This document shows positions 16,505 through 26,535 of a stretch of DNA of 64,000 nt, piece by piece (positions within the stretch are counted from its first letter, which is position 1; each line of letters starts with the position of its first letter). The DNA comes from Pseudosulfitobacter pseudonitzschiae. Lineage in GTDB: Bacteria > Pseudomonadota > Alphaproteobacteria > Rhodobacterales > Rhodobacteraceae. The position numbers and the translations under genes are program-made. The stretch lies in assembly GCF_900129395.1 (NCBI RefSeq), contig NZ_FQVP01000005.1, positions 248,001 through 312,000 on the forward strand. Reading direction: 5' to 3'. Under the pieces are notes generated by a model that saw nothing but the letters and a program-made list of their open reading frames with translations, had not been told where the DNA came from and did no database searches.

Positions 16505-17869
16505 ATGAGCAGAGCCATGAAATCGAACCCTCTTTTCGCGGCGCGTTTGCCTCTGGCCCTTGCCCTTGGTGGCAGCCTGATCCTGAGCGCGTGCACAGAA
16601 CCCGAAGTCATTCTTGCGGGCAAACGCGAGCCTGTGCGCTCGGTGCTGCAGAACCCCGATCCCGAAGATCTGGTGGTCGATGTCGCACCTGAAAACACCA
16701 CGCGCGCAGTGTCTTTTCCTGCGCCAAAGGCCAATGCCTCGTGGACCCATTCGATTGGCACACCGGCCTATCGCACCGTAAATCCGGCCCTGTCCGCCGC
16801 TCCGCAACGTGTGTGGAGCGCCAACATCGGTCAGGGTGACAGCCGCCGTCAGCGCATCACCGCCGATCCGGTCGTGGATGCAGGGCGCATTTTCACACTG
16901 GATTCCGGCTCGACCGTCACCGCGACATCGACATCTGGCGCAACCCTGTGGCAGGCGGACGTGCGGCCCGCGCGCGATGATGCGGGCACTGCCACCGGCG
17001 GAGGTCTCGCTGTCAAGGATGGCACGCTCTACGTTTCATCCGGCTACGGCGTGCTGACCGCGCTGGATGTCACCAACGGCGGTGTGCGCTGGACCCAACA
17101 GCTGGATGCCACAGGTTCGGGCGCACCCACGGTTTATGGGGATCTGGTCTATCTGATGGCAGGTGACGACACCGGCTGGGCGGTGGAAACCGCCACGGGC
17201 CGGGTACGTTGGCAGGTCGCGGGACCTGAGTCCGTTTCAAACATTCTGGGTGCTCCGGCACCTGCCGTCACCGATGAGCTGGCAATCTTTGCCTTCGGCT
17301 CGGGTGAAATGCAGGCGGTGTTCCGGCAAGGTGGTCTGAGCCGCTGGGACGCATCCGTGCTGGGCGAGCGTCGAGGCCGCGCGCTGTCCAAGGTTGACGA
17401 CATCACTGGCGCGCCCGTTGTCGTGGGCAACACCGTCTATGCCGGCAGCCAGGCGGGCCGCATGGTTGCGGTCAACGCTGTGTCGGGCATGCGGGAATGG
17501 ACCGCGAATGACGGCGCAATTGATACCATGTACCCCATCGGCAACAGCGTCTTTGCCCTGACCGACCGCAACGAGCTGGTGCGTCTTGATGCCTCCGACG
17601 GCACCCGTGTCTGGGGTGTGCGCCTGCCCAACTATGTCAAGGACCGCCCAAAGAAGATCGCCGAAGTCTATGCCCACAATGGCCCGGTTGTGGCCGGTGG
17701 CCTTGTGCGGGTGGCCTCGTCTGACGGGCTGCTGCGCAGCTTTGATCCGGTCAGTGGCGCACTTGTCGGCACTGCGGAAATCCCCGGTGGCGGCATCACC
17801 GCACCGGTGGTCGCAGGTGGCACGCTGTATGTTGTAAGCCGCAACGGGCAATTGCACGCTTTCCGTTGA
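16505..17869 (+). CDS. bamB: Outer membrane protein assembly factor BamB (PQQ-like beta-propeller lipoprotein)
   Basis: A 454-residue lipoprotein of the BAM complex, which inserts beta-barrel proteins into the outer membrane. A lipoprotein signal is visible: hydrophobic run, then LILSAC with Cys30 as the lipid-bearing residue. The rest is a series of propeller blades with repeated motifs such as VVDAGRIFTLDSGSTVTATS, VKDGTLYVSSGYGVLTALD, TVYAGSQAGRMVAVNAVSG and VVAGGTLYVVSRNGQLHAF. A second in-frame Met four codons later could be the true start. It sits between yfgM and der, the expected context. Confidence 0.92.
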   Translation: MSRAMKSNPLFAARLPLALALGGSLILSACTEPEVILAGKREPVRSVLQNPDPEDLVVDVAPENTTRAVSFPAPKANASWTHSIGTPAYRTVNPALSAAPQRVWSANIGQGDSRRQRITADPVVDAGRIFTLDSGSTVTATSTSGATLWQADVRPARDDAGTATGGGLAVKDGTLYVSSGYGVLTALDVTNGGVRWTQQLDATGSGAPTVYGDLVYLMAGDDTGWAVETATGRVRWQVAGPESVSNILGAPAPAVTDELAIFAFGSGEMQAVFRQGGLSRWDASVLGERRGRALSKVDDITGAPVVVGNTVYAGSQAGRMVAVNAVSGMREWTANDGAIDTMYPIGNSVFALTDRNELVRLDASDGTRVWGVRLPNYVKDRPKKIAEVYAHNGPVVAGGLVRVASSDGLLRSFDPVSGALVGTAEIPGGGITAPVVAGGTLYVVSRNGQLHAFR

Positions 17870-17938
17870 TGCGGAATTGCGCTAGGGCGTGCGCTTTGGG
17901 GCGTACATCCTTGCGCCTGACCTGAACCGGAGACTGTC

Positions 17939-19411
17939 ATGTCTTTCACCCTCGCCATCGTGGGGCGGCCCAATGTGGGCAAGTCCACGCTGTTCAACCG
18001 CCTTGTGGGCAAGCGTCTGGCGCTGGTCGACGACCAACCCGGCGTGACCCGCGACCTGCGCGAAGGGGCTGCGCGCCTGGCCGACCTGCGCTTTACCGTG
18101 ATCGACACCGCCGGTCTGGAAGAGGCCACGGACGAATCCCTGCAAGGGCGGATGCGCAAGCTGACCGAGCGCGCCGTGGACATGGCCGATGTCTGCCTGT
18201 TCATGATCGACGCGCGGGCAGGGGTGACACCCACCGACGAAGTTTTCGCAGAAATCTTGCGCAAACGTTCGGCCCATGTGATTCTGGCGGCCAACAAGGG
18301 CGAAGGCGCTGCGGCCGACGCCGGTGTGATCGAGGCCTATAGCCTGGGTCTGGGCGAGCCGATCCGCCTGTCCGCCGAGCACGGCGAGGGGCTGAACGAC
18401 CTCTATACGCATCTGATGCCGCTGGCAGACAAGTTCGCCGAACGCGCCGCCGAAGATGCGCCCGAGATCGACGTGACGCTGGATGAGGATCTGGACGACA
18501 TGGACGTCGTGCCGGTGCCCACCAACGCCAAACCCCTGCAAGTTGCCGTCGTGGGCCGTCCCAATGCGGGCAAGTCGACGCTGATCAACAAAATTCTGGG
18601 GGACGAGCGTCTGTTGACCGGCCCCGAGGCGGGCATCACCCGTGACGCGATTTCGCTGCGCATCGACTGGGCGGGCGACGATGGCGAACCTGTCCCGATG
18701 CGGATTTTTGACACCGCCGGGATGCGTAAAAAGGCCAAGGTGCAGGAAAAGCTGGAGAAACTCAGCGTCGGCGACGGGTTGCGCGCGGTCAAGTTCGCCG
18801 AAGTCGTCGTTGTGCTGTTGGACGCGGCCATTCCGTTCGAGCAGCAGGACCTGCGCATTGCCGACCTGGCCGAACGCGAGGGCCGTGCGGTGGTCATCGC
18901 GGTGAACAAATGGGACATCGAGGACGACAAGCAGGACAAGCTGCGCGAGCTTAAGGAAAGCTTTGAGCGGCTGCTGCCGCAACTGCGCGGCGCGCCGCTG
19001 ATCACGGTCTCGGCCAAGACGGGACGCGGTCTGGACCGTCTGCACGCGGCGATCATGAAAGCCTATGACGTGTGGAACCGACGCGTGGCGACCGCTGCGC
19101 TGAACCGCTGGCTGAGTGGCATGGTCGAGGCGCATCCGCCCCCCGCACCGCAAGGCAAGCGCATCAAACTGCGCTACATGACACAGGCCAAGACGCGGCC
19201 GCCGGGGTTCGTGGTGATGTGTTCGCATCCCGACAAGGTACCCGAAAGCTATTCGCGCTATCTGGTGAACGGGCTGCGGATTGATTTCGACATGCCGGGC
19301 ACGCCGATCCGTCTGTACATGCGTGGCCAGAACGATTCGAACCCCTACAAGGGCCGCAAGAAAGCACCGCCGTCGAAGCTGCGCAAACACACCGAAGGGC
19401 GCCGCAGCTAG
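17939..19411 (+). CDS. der: Ribosome biogenesis GTPase Der (EngA)
   Basis: A 490-residue double-GTPase that acts in maturation of the 50S ribosomal subunit. The first G domain shows GRPNVGKST (residues 9-17), DTAGLEE and NKGE. The second shows GRPNAGKST near 205, [11 protein letters not shown] near 258 and NKWD near 322. A C-terminal KH-like domain (about 375-455) ends with the family's [18 protein letters not shown]. Length and domain order are canonical. It is the third gene of the yfgM-bamB-der run; a hairpin follows the stop within 10 bases. Confidence 0.97.
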   Translation: MSFTLAIVGRPNVGKSTLFNRLVGKRLALVDDQPGVTRDLREGAARLADLRFTVIDTAGLEEATDESLQGRMRKLTERAVDMADVCLFMIDARAGVTPTDEVFAEILRKRSAHVILAANKGEGAAADAGVIEAYSLGLGEPIRLSAEHGEGLNDLYTHLMPLADKFAERAAEDAPEIDVTLDEDLDDMDVVPVPTNAKPLQVAVVGRPNAGKSTLINKILGDERLLTGPEAGITRDAISLRIDWAGDDGEPVPMRIFDTAGMRKKAKVQEKLEKLSVGDGLRAVKFAEVVVVLLDAAIPFEQQDLRIADLAEREGRAVVIAVNKWDIEDDKQDKLRELKESFERLLPQLRGAPLITVSAKTGRGLDRLHAAIMKAYDVWNRRVATAALNRWLSGMVEAHPPPAPQGKRIKLRYMTQAKTRPPGFVVMCSHPDKVPESYSRYLVNGLRIDFDMPGTPIRLYMRGQNDSNPYKGRKKAPPSKLRKHTEGRRS

Positions 19412-19418
19412 GGCAGGA

Positions 19419-19435
19419 CCGGGGCGCTGCCCCGG
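19419..19435 (+). terminator. GC-rich hairpin after der, possible repeat element
   Basis: CCGGGGC, loop GCT, GCCCCGG begins 8 bases after the der stop and is followed by a small dyad CGGAA-TAT-TTCCG. There is no T tract, so it is not a classic intrinsic terminator. I recall similar GC hairpin plus ATATTT strings after many Rhodobacterales genes, so it may be one copy of a dispersed family; that part is memory, not shown here. Confidence 0.4.
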
Positions 19436-19492
19436 ACCACGGAATATTTCCGGCCAAACGCAGCCAAGTCAAAATGCCAGTGACGGCGCCCG

Positions 19493-20182
19493 TTATACGC
19501 GGGCGCTGCGCACCATCGGCAGGACCATGGCCACGGCCCCGATCAAGGCCAGCCACGCCACGCCGGCGGTTGCAGTGTCCCAATTGTGTACCGCCACCGC
19601 GATCAGCGCCCAGATCACCGCCAGCCCGTATGTCGGCGTGCGGTTCAACAGGCTTTGCACCGCCATCGCCAACAGGATCGCCAGTCCCACAAAGACATAG
19701 GCTGCGGTCTGCTGGCTCATCCAGCCATACCCGGCCGCGAGCAACCCCAGCGACACACAAGAGGCCGCGCTCAGCCAGCCTGTGTACAAGCCAACCGGCC
19801 AGGCGGCCCAGGGCTTGTCGGTCATCGGCGCACGGAACAGCGCGATCAACGCCGTAACCAGCATCGCCCAGATCAGGATCGCCGCCCAGACCGGGCTGAG
19901 CATCGCGACCGGCAGCCACGTCGCCCCGATGGCAAGTGATACCGCAAGAGCCGGGCGCATGGCGGTCCATTCGACAGGGCGCTTCAGTCCGAACACCGCG
20001 CTGGCGATCAACCACAGATAGATCAGCCCCCAGATCGAGAAAGCATAGCCCGCAGGCTGAACCGGTGGGTTGTCTTGCGGAACCGGGAACTGGTCAGGGT
20101 TAAATCCACCAAAGCCCGGAACCAGCAGGGGCGAGGCAGCAAAGGCAATGCTGAGGATCAGGACAAGGATGGCGAGAGGCAT
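19493..20182 (-). CDS. TspO/MBR-like tryptophan-rich membrane protein
   Basis: A 229-residue membrane protein with about six or seven hydrophobic helices and many tryptophans. It contains the TspO-like stretch PAGYAFSIWGLIYLWLIASA near residue 43, and WLPVAML, YTGWLSAASCVSLGLLAAGY and AVHNWDTA further on. It is longer than five-helix TspO (about 160) and fits the extended branch annotated as tryptophan-rich sensory protein. TspO proteins bind porphyrins and affect photosynthesis-gene or stress regulation in related bacteria; the role of this branch is not settled. AGGAAGTG lies ahead of the ATG. It is convergent with der and divergent from the DUF2235 gene. Confidence 0.82.
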   Translation of the reverse strand: MPLAILVLILSIAFAASPLLVPGFGGFNPDQFPVPQDNPPVQPAGYAFSIWGLIYLWLIASAVFGLKRPVEWTAMRPALAVSLAIGATWLPVAMLSPVWAAILIWAMLVTALIALFRAPMTDKPWAAWPVGLYTGWLSAASCVSLGLLAAGYGWMSQQTAAYVFVGLAILLAMAVQSLLNRTPTYGLAVIWALIAVAVHNWDTATAGVAWLALIGAVAMVLPMVRSARV

Positions 20183-20263
20183 TTATTTACACTTCCTACG
20201 GGAATGATAAGGTGGTTTCGTATTCAACTAATTCATTTCAACGGACTGCCAAGGACGATTGCC

Positions 20264-21376
20264 ATGACCCGTATCGCTATTTTCTGCGATGGCACGTGGA
20301 ATTCCCCCACCATCGAAGAACCCACCAGTGTCCATAAACTTCACCACACCCTGATCAGTGACCCGATGCAGGGCCAGGTCTCGGCCTATTTTGCCGGGAT
20401 TGGCACCGACGAGCGGTTTGACGGGCCGGTGAAACGGTTTTTCAACAAATATGGCGGCGGGGCGTTTGGGTGGGGCCTGGATGCCAAGGTCAAGCAGGCC
20501 TACCAGTTCATCGCTCAGGTCTATCAGCCGGGGGATGAAATCTACCTGTTCGGTTTCTCGCGTGGCGCGTTCACCGCGCGGTCGGTCGGCGGGATGATCC
20601 GCAAATGCGGGATCGTCACGGACACCACGCCCGAAGGGATCAACGCAGCGTTCAAGCTGTATCGCAAGCCCGGTGCCGCCAACCATCCTGACAAGCCGCA
20701 TATCCTGCAAGAGCGTCGCAAGCTGTCGCCTCGCTTTGCCACCTCGCAAGAGGATCTCGACTGGCGTAATGACGATTCGGAACTGGTGAACATCGCCTAT
20801 ATCGGAGTTTGGGACACGGTTGGCGCACGCGGCGTTCCGGTGGCAATCCTTGGCCCCGTCGCGTCGATGTGGAACGCCCAGTACAAGTTTCACGACATGG
20901 CATTGTCCAGCCTTGTGCGCAGCGCCCGGCACGCGTTGGCCGTGGACGAGCGGCGGTTGTTCTACCAGCCTGCGAAATGGGACAATCTGGATGACCTGAA
21001 CGACAAGAAAGGTCTGAACAAGGGCGACACCAGCCCCGCGCGTAAATATCAGCAGGTCTGGTTCGTGGGGACGCACAGCGTCGTCGGCGGCAGTGCCCGT
21101 GTACAGGCGTTGTCAGCCTATCCGCTGCAATGGATCTACGAAGGCGCCAAGGCGCTAAAGCAAAAGCCGGGCGTGCGCTTTCCCCATGTAGACGGTGATG
21201 CGCTGGTGGATACGGACGAGTTGACCGGCAAGACCGGATGGCTCAGCCAGAAGCTGAGCGGTTGGCGCGAGGGGCCGCAGCAAAAGTGGGAACTGCATGA
21301 CAGCACGGACGCGCGTGTGCGCGGGCGCAAAGATTACCGCCCGCGCAGTCTGCACAAGATGTTTCCGGCAGGTTAG
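20264..21376 (+). CDS. DUF2235 domain alpha/beta-hydrolase-like protein
   Basis: A 370-residue cytoplasmic protein with the DUF2235 layout. The N terminus is [13 protein letters not shown], a nucleophile-elbow-like [17 protein letters not shown] sits near residue 95, and [11 protein letters not shown] and [17 protein letters not shown] follow. The GFSRGA motif places a serine in the position used by lipases and the T6SS phospholipase effectors of this superfamily. There is no signal peptide and no VgrG, PAAR or immunity-like neighbour, so an effector role is not supported here. AAGGA precedes the chosen ATG. Its TAG stop shares four bases with the convergent serS stop. Confidence 0.85.
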   Translation: MTRIAIFCDGTWNSPTIEEPTSVHKLHHTLISDPMQGQVSAYFAGIGTDERFDGPVKRFFNKYGGGAFGWGLDAKVKQAYQFIAQVYQPGDEIYLFGFSRGAFTARSVGGMIRKCGIVTDTTPEGINAAFKLYRKPGAANHPDKPHILQERRKLSPRFATSQEDLDWRNDDSELVNIAYIGVWDTVGARGVPVAILGPVASMWNAQYKFHDMALSSLVRSARHALAVDERRLFYQPAKWDNLDDLNDKKGLNKGDTSPARKYQQVWFVGTHSVVGGSARVQALSAYPLQWIYEGAKALKQKPGVRFPHVDGDALVDTDELTGKTGWLSQKLSGWREGPQQKWELHDSTDARVRGRKDYRPRSLHKMFPAG

Positions 21377-22665
21377 GCGAGAATGCCGTCTGCACCCAAC
21401 GTGGTCTTGCCACCCAGATAGGGGGCCAGAACCTCGGGCAGGGTCACCGAACCGTCCGCTTGCTGTCCGTTTTCCAGCACCGCGATCAGGCAACGCCCGA
21501 CCGCAAGGCCCGAGCCGTTCAGCGTGTGCACGAACTGTGGCTTGCCACCATCTGCCGGCTTGAACCGCGCATTCATGCGGCGGGCCTGGAAATCGCCCGT
21601 ATTCGATACCGAGCTGATCTCGCGATAGGCATCCTGGCCGGGCAGCCATGCCTCGATGTCATAGGTGCGGCGCGCGCCAAAACCCATGTCGCCGGTGCAC
21701 AGGATCACGGTGCGATACGGGATGCCCAGACGCTCCAGGATATCCTCGGCACAGCGCAGCATGCGCTTTTGTTCGGCGTCGGACTCTTCTGGCAGGGTGA
21801 CGCTGACCATCTCGACCTTTTCGAACTGGTGCTGGCGCAGCATACCCGCAGTATCACGCCCCGCGCTGCCCGCTTCCGAGCGGAAACACAGCGTGTGCGC
21901 GGTGTAGCGGCGGGGCAGGCTGGCTGCATCAATCACCTCGCCAGCGGCGATATAGGTTAGCGGCACCTCGGATGTAGGCACCAGCCATTTGCCTTCGGTG
22001 GTCTGATAGCTGTCTTCGCCAAATTTCGGCAGCTTGTCAGTGCCGTACATGGCGTCGGAATTGACGAGCACAGGCGTGTTCGTCTCGGTCAGGCCATTCA
22101 CATCTACGTGGGTGTCCAGCATGAACTGCGCCAGCGCGCGGTGAATGCGCGCCACGGCACCCGACAGCAGCACAAAGCGGCTGCCCGAGATTTTGGCGGC
22201 GGTTTCGAAATCCATCGACGGGGCGACCGATGGCAGGTCGTAATGCTCGCGGGGGGTGAAATCAAAGCTGCGCGGTGTGCCCCAGCGGTTCACCTCGGCG
22301 TTATCAGCCTCGTCCGCACCATCGGGCACATCGTCGGCGGGCAGGTTGGGAATGCGCGCCAGCTTGTCGGTCAGCTGCGCGTCCAGCGCCTTGGCGGCCT
22401 CGTTCATCTCGGCGATTTCGGCCTTTTTGGCCGCGACCAGCGCGCGCAGGCGTTCAAACTCTGCCTCGTCGCCACGCCCCTTTGCGGCACCGACCTCTTT
22501 GCTCGCCTTGTTCTGTTCGGCCTGCGCGGTTTCGGCGGCCAGGATTTTGCCTCGGCGGGCTTCGTCCAGCGACAACAGATCCGAGGACACCGGCGCATCG
22601 CCACGGCGGGCAAGTGCTGCATCAAAAGCGGCGGGATTGTCTCGGATAGCGCGGATGTCGTGCAT
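21373..22665 (-). CDS. serS: Serine--tRNA ligase
   Basis: A 430-residue class II aminoacyl-tRNA synthetase charging tRNA-Ser (and selenocysteine tRNA where present). The N-terminal arm is a long antiparallel coiled coil (about residues 28-105). Class II motif 2 is at about 261-285 ([20 protein letters not shown]) and motif 3 near the C terminus ([19 protein letters not shown]). The start was placed at 22665, where the protein begins [11 protein letters not shown] as in homologues. The frame remains open upstream by 46 codons without support. It is divergent from yajC, with a 210-base spacer. Confidence 0.97.
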   Translation of the reverse strand: MHDIRAIRDNPAAFDAALARRGDAPVSSDLLSLDEARRGKILAAETAQAEQNKASKEVGAAKGRGDEAEFERLRALVAAKKAEIAEMNEAAKALDAQLTDKLARIPNLPADDVPDGADEADNAEVNRWGTPRSFDFTPREHYDLPSVAPSMDFETAAKISGSRFVLLSGAVARIHRALAQFMLDTHVDVNGLTETNTPVLVNSDAMYGTDKLPKFGEDSYQTTEGKWLVPTSEVPLTYIAAGEVIDAASLPRRYTAHTLCFRSEAGSAGRDTAGMLRQHQFEKVEMVSVTLPEESDAEQKRMLRCAEDILERLGIPYRTVILCTGDMGFGARRTYDIEAWLPGQDAYREISSVSNTGDFQARRMNARFKPADGGKPQFVHTLNGSGLAVGRCLIAVLENGQQADGSVTLPEVLAPYLGGKTTLGADGILA

Positions 22666-22875
22666 GGTCAGTTCCTCTGAGCGATGTGTCTGCTTTGAGT
22701 CGGTGCGCGCCTTATGACCCATCGTGCGGGCGAAAGGTAGCCTCTGGATGGCCCGAAACGGGTCCAGATGCCGCAGTTTAGTGCAGTATTGCACCTTGCA
22801 CACATGCGAAGCCGCCCCTAGGTTCTGCCAAAATCGACAGCAGGCCGATGAAGGCCGTCAAAAGGACCAATCTCC

Positions 22876-23154
22876 ATGCAACAAATCGGCCAGTTCGTTC
22901 CCCTTATCCTGATCTTCGGTATCATGTATTTCCTGTTGATCCGTCCGCAGCAGAAAAAGGTCAAAGAACATCAGGCCATGGTTCAGGCACTGCGTCGGGG
23001 TGATCAGGTCGTGACCCAGGGCGGCATCATCGGCAAGGTGGTCAAGGTCAAGGAAGACAACGAGCTTGAGCTCGAAGTGGCTGACGGCGTGAAAATCCGT
23101 GTTGTTCAAAGCACGATCGCGCAGGTGATCTCGAAAACAGAGCCTGCCAAGTAA
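22876..23154 (+). CDS. yajC: Preprotein translocase subunit YajC
   Basis: A 92-residue inner-membrane protein with one N-terminal helix (IGQFVPLILIFGIMYFLLIR) followed by the diagnostic RPQQKKVKEH and a small soluble domain with GDQVVTQGGIIGKV. It associates with SecDF. Its stop is directly followed by the secD ATG, so the genes form one operon. It is the usual first gene of the secDF cluster. Confidence 0.96.
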   Translation: MQQIGQFVPLILIFGIMYFLLIRPQQKKVKEHQAMVQALRRGDQVVTQGGIIGKVVKVKEDNELELEVADGVKIRVVQSTIAQVISKTEPAK

Positions 23155-24816
23155 ATGCTGCAAATCGGTTTCTGGAAACGGCTGTTCATCTGGGGCCTTG
23201 TGGCCCTGGGTCTGCTGTTGGCACTGCCCAATGCGTTTTACACGCGTGTCGAGCAGTCGAACGACGCGGTTGCCGCCATCGAGGCCGGTGCCGACACCCC
23301 TGAAAATCAGGCGCTTGCAGGGCAATGGCCCGAATGGTTGCCGTCGAACCTGGTGAACCTCGGGCTTGACCTGCGCGGCGGCGCGCATCTGCTGGCCGAA
23401 GTGCAGGTTTCGGATGTTTATGATGCCCGTCTTCAAGCCAGTTGGCCGGAAATCCGTGACGCGCTGCGCCCCGAGCGGGCCACCGTGGGCACGATCCGGT
23501 TGCAGGATTCACCCGCCGGAACGCTGCGCATTCGCATCGGCGAGGCTTCGGGCATGCAAACCGCGCTCGAGATCGTGCGCGGTCTTGCGCGTCCCGTGCA
23601 AACGCTGACCGGTGCCGGTTCGACCGACATTGTCGCCAGCGGGCAGGGCGACCTGATTACCGTGACCCTCAGCGACGCCGAGAAACAGGCCACCGATGAA
23701 CGCACCATGCAGCAATCGCTGGAAATCGTGCGTCGCCGGATCGACGAGGTGGGCACACGCGAACCCACGATCCAGCGCCAGGGCAGCGACCGTATCCTGA
23801 TCCAAGTGCCGGGCATCGGCTCGGCCGCCGAGTTGAAGGCGCTGTTGGGCACCACGGCCCAATTGACATTCAACCCCGTCGTAACCCGCACCACGGACGA
23901 AAATGCGTCGGTGGCGCCGGGCGAAAAGCTGGTGCCATCGCTGGATGAAAAGGGTGTGTACTATGTGATCCAGACCGCACCCGTGGTGTCGGGCGAGGAT
24001 CTGGTGGATGCACAGCCTGCCTTTGACCAAAACGGCGGTCCTGCAGTCAACTTCCGGTTTGACTCCTCCGGCGCACGCCGGTTTGGCGATTACACCGCTG
24101 AAAACATCGGCAGCCCCTTTGCCATCGTTCTGGACAACGAAGTTGTCAGCGCGCCGGTGATCCAAAGCCATATTCCGGGTGGCTCGGGCATTATCACGGG
24201 CCGCTTCACGGTCGAGCAGACCACCAAGCTGGCCGTATTGCTGCGGGCAGGGGCCTTGCCTGCCAAGATGAACTTTCTCGAAGAACGCACCATCGGCCCC
24301 GAACTGGGACAAGACAGCATCGAGGCGGGCAAGCTTGCCACCGGTGTTGCCTTTGCCGGTGTGCTGATCTTCATGGTGCTCAGCTACGGGCTCTTCGGCA
24401 TGTTCGCCAACATCGCGCTGATCATCAACATCGCGATGATCTTTGGCCTGCTCAGCACCATCGGTGCGACGCTGACGTTGCCGGGGATCGCGGGGATCGT
24501 TCTGACTGTGGGTATGGCGGTGGACGCCAACGTGCTGGTGTTCGAGCGTATCCGCGAAGAGCTGAAATCGGCACGCGGACCTGCGCGGGCCATCGAACTG
24601 GGCTATGAAAAGGCGCTGAGCGCCATTCTGGATGCCAACATCACCACATTCATCACCGCCGTTATCCTCTTTGTCATGGGCTCCGGCCCGGTGCGCGGCT
24701 TTGCCATCACCCTGGGTCTGGGTATCGTGACATCCGTCTTTACCGCGGTCTACGTGACACGGTTGATGGTGGTTATGTGGTACGACCGCCGCCGCCCCAA
24801 GCAGATCGAGGTTTGA
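23155..24816 (+). CDS. secD: Protein translocase subunit SecD
   Basis: A 553-residue proton-driven Sec accessory protein. One N-terminal helix is followed by a large periplasmic domain starting LVNLGLDLRGGAHLL (the DLRGG motif), then GSDRILIQVPGI and the second periplasmic motif region. Five C-terminal helices contain IVLTVGMAVDANVLVFERIREEL, the strongly conserved membrane motif. It pulls translocating proteins on the periplasmic side together with SecF. The start abuts the yajC stop; secF starts one base after its stop. Confidence 0.97.
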   Translation: MLQIGFWKRLFIWGLVALGLLLALPNAFYTRVEQSNDAVAAIEAGADTPENQALAGQWPEWLPSNLVNLGLDLRGGAHLLAEVQVSDVYDARLQASWPEIRDALRPERATVGTIRLQDSPAGTLRIRIGEASGMQTALEIVRGLARPVQTLTGAGSTDIVASGQGDLITVTLSDAEKQATDERTMQQSLEIVRRRIDEVGTREPTIQRQGSDRILIQVPGIGSAAELKALLGTTAQLTFNPVVTRTTDENASVAPGEKLVPSLDEKGVYYVIQTAPVVSGEDLVDAQPAFDQNGGPAVNFRFDSSGARRFGDYTAENIGSPFAIVLDNEVVSAPVIQSHIPGGSGIITGRFTVEQTTKLAVLLRAGALPAKMNFLEERTIGPELGQDSIEAGKLATGVAFAGVLIFMVLSYGLFGMFANIALIINIAMIFGLLSTIGATLTLPGIAGIVLTVGMAVDANVLVFERIREELKSARGPARAIELGYEKALSAILDANITTFITAVILFVMGSGPVRGFAITLGLGIVTSVFTAVYVTRLMVVMWYDRRRPKQIEV

Positions 24817-24817
24817 T

Positions 24818-25786
24818 ATGCGTTTAAGACTGGTACCTGACGAGACGCACTTTAACTTCTTTGGCCGCTGGAAGCTGTGGTTGGGCATTTCGGCCGTGAT
24901 GGTCGTGGTCGCCTTTACCTCGTTCCTGGTGCAGGGGCTGAATTATGGCATCGACTTCCGGGGCGGCACGACCATCCGCACCGAAAGCACGCAGCCGGTC
25001 GATGTCGGCGTGTACCGTGATGCGGTTTCAACCCTCGATCTGGGCGATGTTTCAATCACCGAAGTGTTCGATCCCAGTTTTGGTGCGGACAAGAACGTGG
25101 CCATGCTCCGCATTCAGGCACAGGACGAGCAAGAGGCCGTGACGCCGGAAACCATCGCAGCCGTCGAGGCGGCGCTGGCGGAGGTGGTGCCGGACATCAA
25201 GTTCATCTCGGTCGAATCCGTCGGACCCAAAGTGTCGGGCGAACTGATCCAGACCGCTGCACTGGCTGTGATTCTCGCGATTGGCGCGGTGCTGGTTTAT
25301 ATCTGGCTGCGGTTCGAATGGCAGTTTGCCTTGGGCGCCGTGATCGCGCTGGTCCATGACGTGATCCTGACCATCGGCGTGTTCTCGGAAATCCAGATCC
25401 GGTTCGATCTGGCGATCATCGCGGCGCTGCTGACCATTGTCGGCTATTCGCTGAACGATACGGTGGTGGTCTTTGACCGCGTGCGGGAAAACCTGCGCAA
25501 GTACAAGAACCGCCCGCTGAAAGAGGTCTTGAACCTGTCGATCAACGAAACCCTCAGCCGGACGCTGATGACCTCGCTGACCACGCTTCTGGCACTGATA
25601 GCGCTGTATGCGTTGGGCGGGGACGTTATTCGCGGGTTCGTCTTTGCGATGATCTGGGGCGTTGTGGTCGGGACCTATTCGTCGATCTTCGTGGCCTCGA
25701 CGATCCTGCTGTATCTGGGCGTAAAACGCGACTGGACGAAACAGGACGGCAATGCTGGCAACCAGTACGCCAACATCGATGCCTGA
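24818..25786 (+). CDS. secF: Protein translocase subunit SecF
   Basis: A 322-residue partner of SecD. The first helix is followed by LNYGIDFRGGTTIR, then VGPKVSGELIQTA before five helices. The conserved membrane motif LLTIVGYSLNDTVVVFDRVREN is present, and MTSLTTLLALIALYALGGDVIRGF follows. The gene lies one base after secD, and the TSUP gene overlaps its end. Length is typical for separate SecF proteins. Confidence 0.97.
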   Translation: MRLRLVPDETHFNFFGRWKLWLGISAVMVVVAFTSFLVQGLNYGIDFRGGTTIRTESTQPVDVGVYRDAVSTLDLGDVSITEVFDPSFGADKNVAMLRIQAQDEQEAVTPETIAAVEAALAEVVPDIKFISVESVGPKVSGELIQTAALAVILAIGAVLVYIWLRFEWQFALGAVIALVHDVILTIGVFSEIQIRFDLAIIAALLTIVGYSLNDTVVVFDRVRENLRKYKNRPLKEVLNLSINETLSRTLMTSLTTLLALIALYALGGDVIRGFVFAMIWGVVVGTYSSIFVASTILLYLGVKRDWTKQDGNAGNQYANIDA

Positions 25787-26534
25787 TATTCTGTCAGAGG
25801 CCCTGGCTCTGCCGGGCCTCTGGCTGTTGGTCCTTGGCGCATTTGTCGCAGGGATCGTGCGCGGCTTTTCCGGTTTCGGCACAGCGATGATCTATTTGCC
25901 CGTGGCGGCACAGGTCATGCCGCCCATCTGGGCGATCCTCTCTTTGGTGATGCTGGACGTGTTTGGCCCCGTTCCCATCGTGCCGCGCGCCCTGCGTCAG
26001 GCGCACCGCCGCGACCTGGTGCTGCTGCTCGCAGGCACCTTGTGCCTGCTGCCTGTGGGCCTTGCGTTGCTGGCGCTGATGACCGGCGAAACCTACCGCT
26101 ATATCGTGTGCATCCTGTCGCTGGCGCTGGTCGCCTGCCTGGCACTTGGTCTGCGTTATCAGGGCAAGCTGACGCCGCCGCTGGTGGGGGGCATCGGCGC
26201 GCTGGCCGGGTTTTCCGGCGGTCTGAGCGGCGTTCCCGGCCCGCCGGTGATCCTGTTCTACATGGCCAGCGCTCTGCCGGTGGCGGTGGTGCGGGCGAAT
26301 GTGTTGCTGTACCTCTTTGCTTTCGACTTTCTGCTGGTCGGCGTGCTGGCGTTGCGCGGCGATCTGGTCTGGCTTCCAGTGGTCATCGGTCTGATGCTGG
26401 CGATCCCGTCGATGATCGGCAATTTGATCGGTGCGGCCATTTTCAACCCGGACAAAGCTGGCCTATACCGTGGCGTCGCCTACGTGGTTGTGGCAAGCTC
26501 GGCCATCATGGGCCTGCCAGTCTGGGGAAATTGA
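25779..26534 (+). CDS. TSUP (TauE/SafE) family membrane transporter
   Basis: A 251-residue protein with about eight helices and the family's GIVRGFSGFGTAMIYLPV near the N terminus, echoed by GFSGGLSGVPGPPVILFYMA at mid-protein. These are the two inverted halves of the TSUP fold. Members export sulfite, sulfoacetate or other small organosulfur anions; the substrate here is unknown. The ATG at 25779 overlaps the secF stop by 8 bases; a Met nine codons earlier would give a longer overlap. It is probably cotranscribed with secF and the following Mth938-like gene. Confidence 0.87.
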   Translation: MPDILSEALALPGLWLLVLGAFVAGIVRGFSGFGTAMIYLPVAAQVMPPIWAILSLVMLDVFGPVPIVPRALRQAHRRDLVLLLAGTLCLLPVGLALLALMTGETYRYIVCILSLALVACLALGLRYQGKLTPPLVGGIGALAGFSGGLSGVPGPPVILFYMASALPVAVVRANVLLYLFAFDFLLVGVLALRGDLVWLPVVIGLMLAIPSMIGNLIGAAIFNPDKAGLYRGVAYVVVASSAIMGLPVWGN

Positions 26535-26535
26535 G

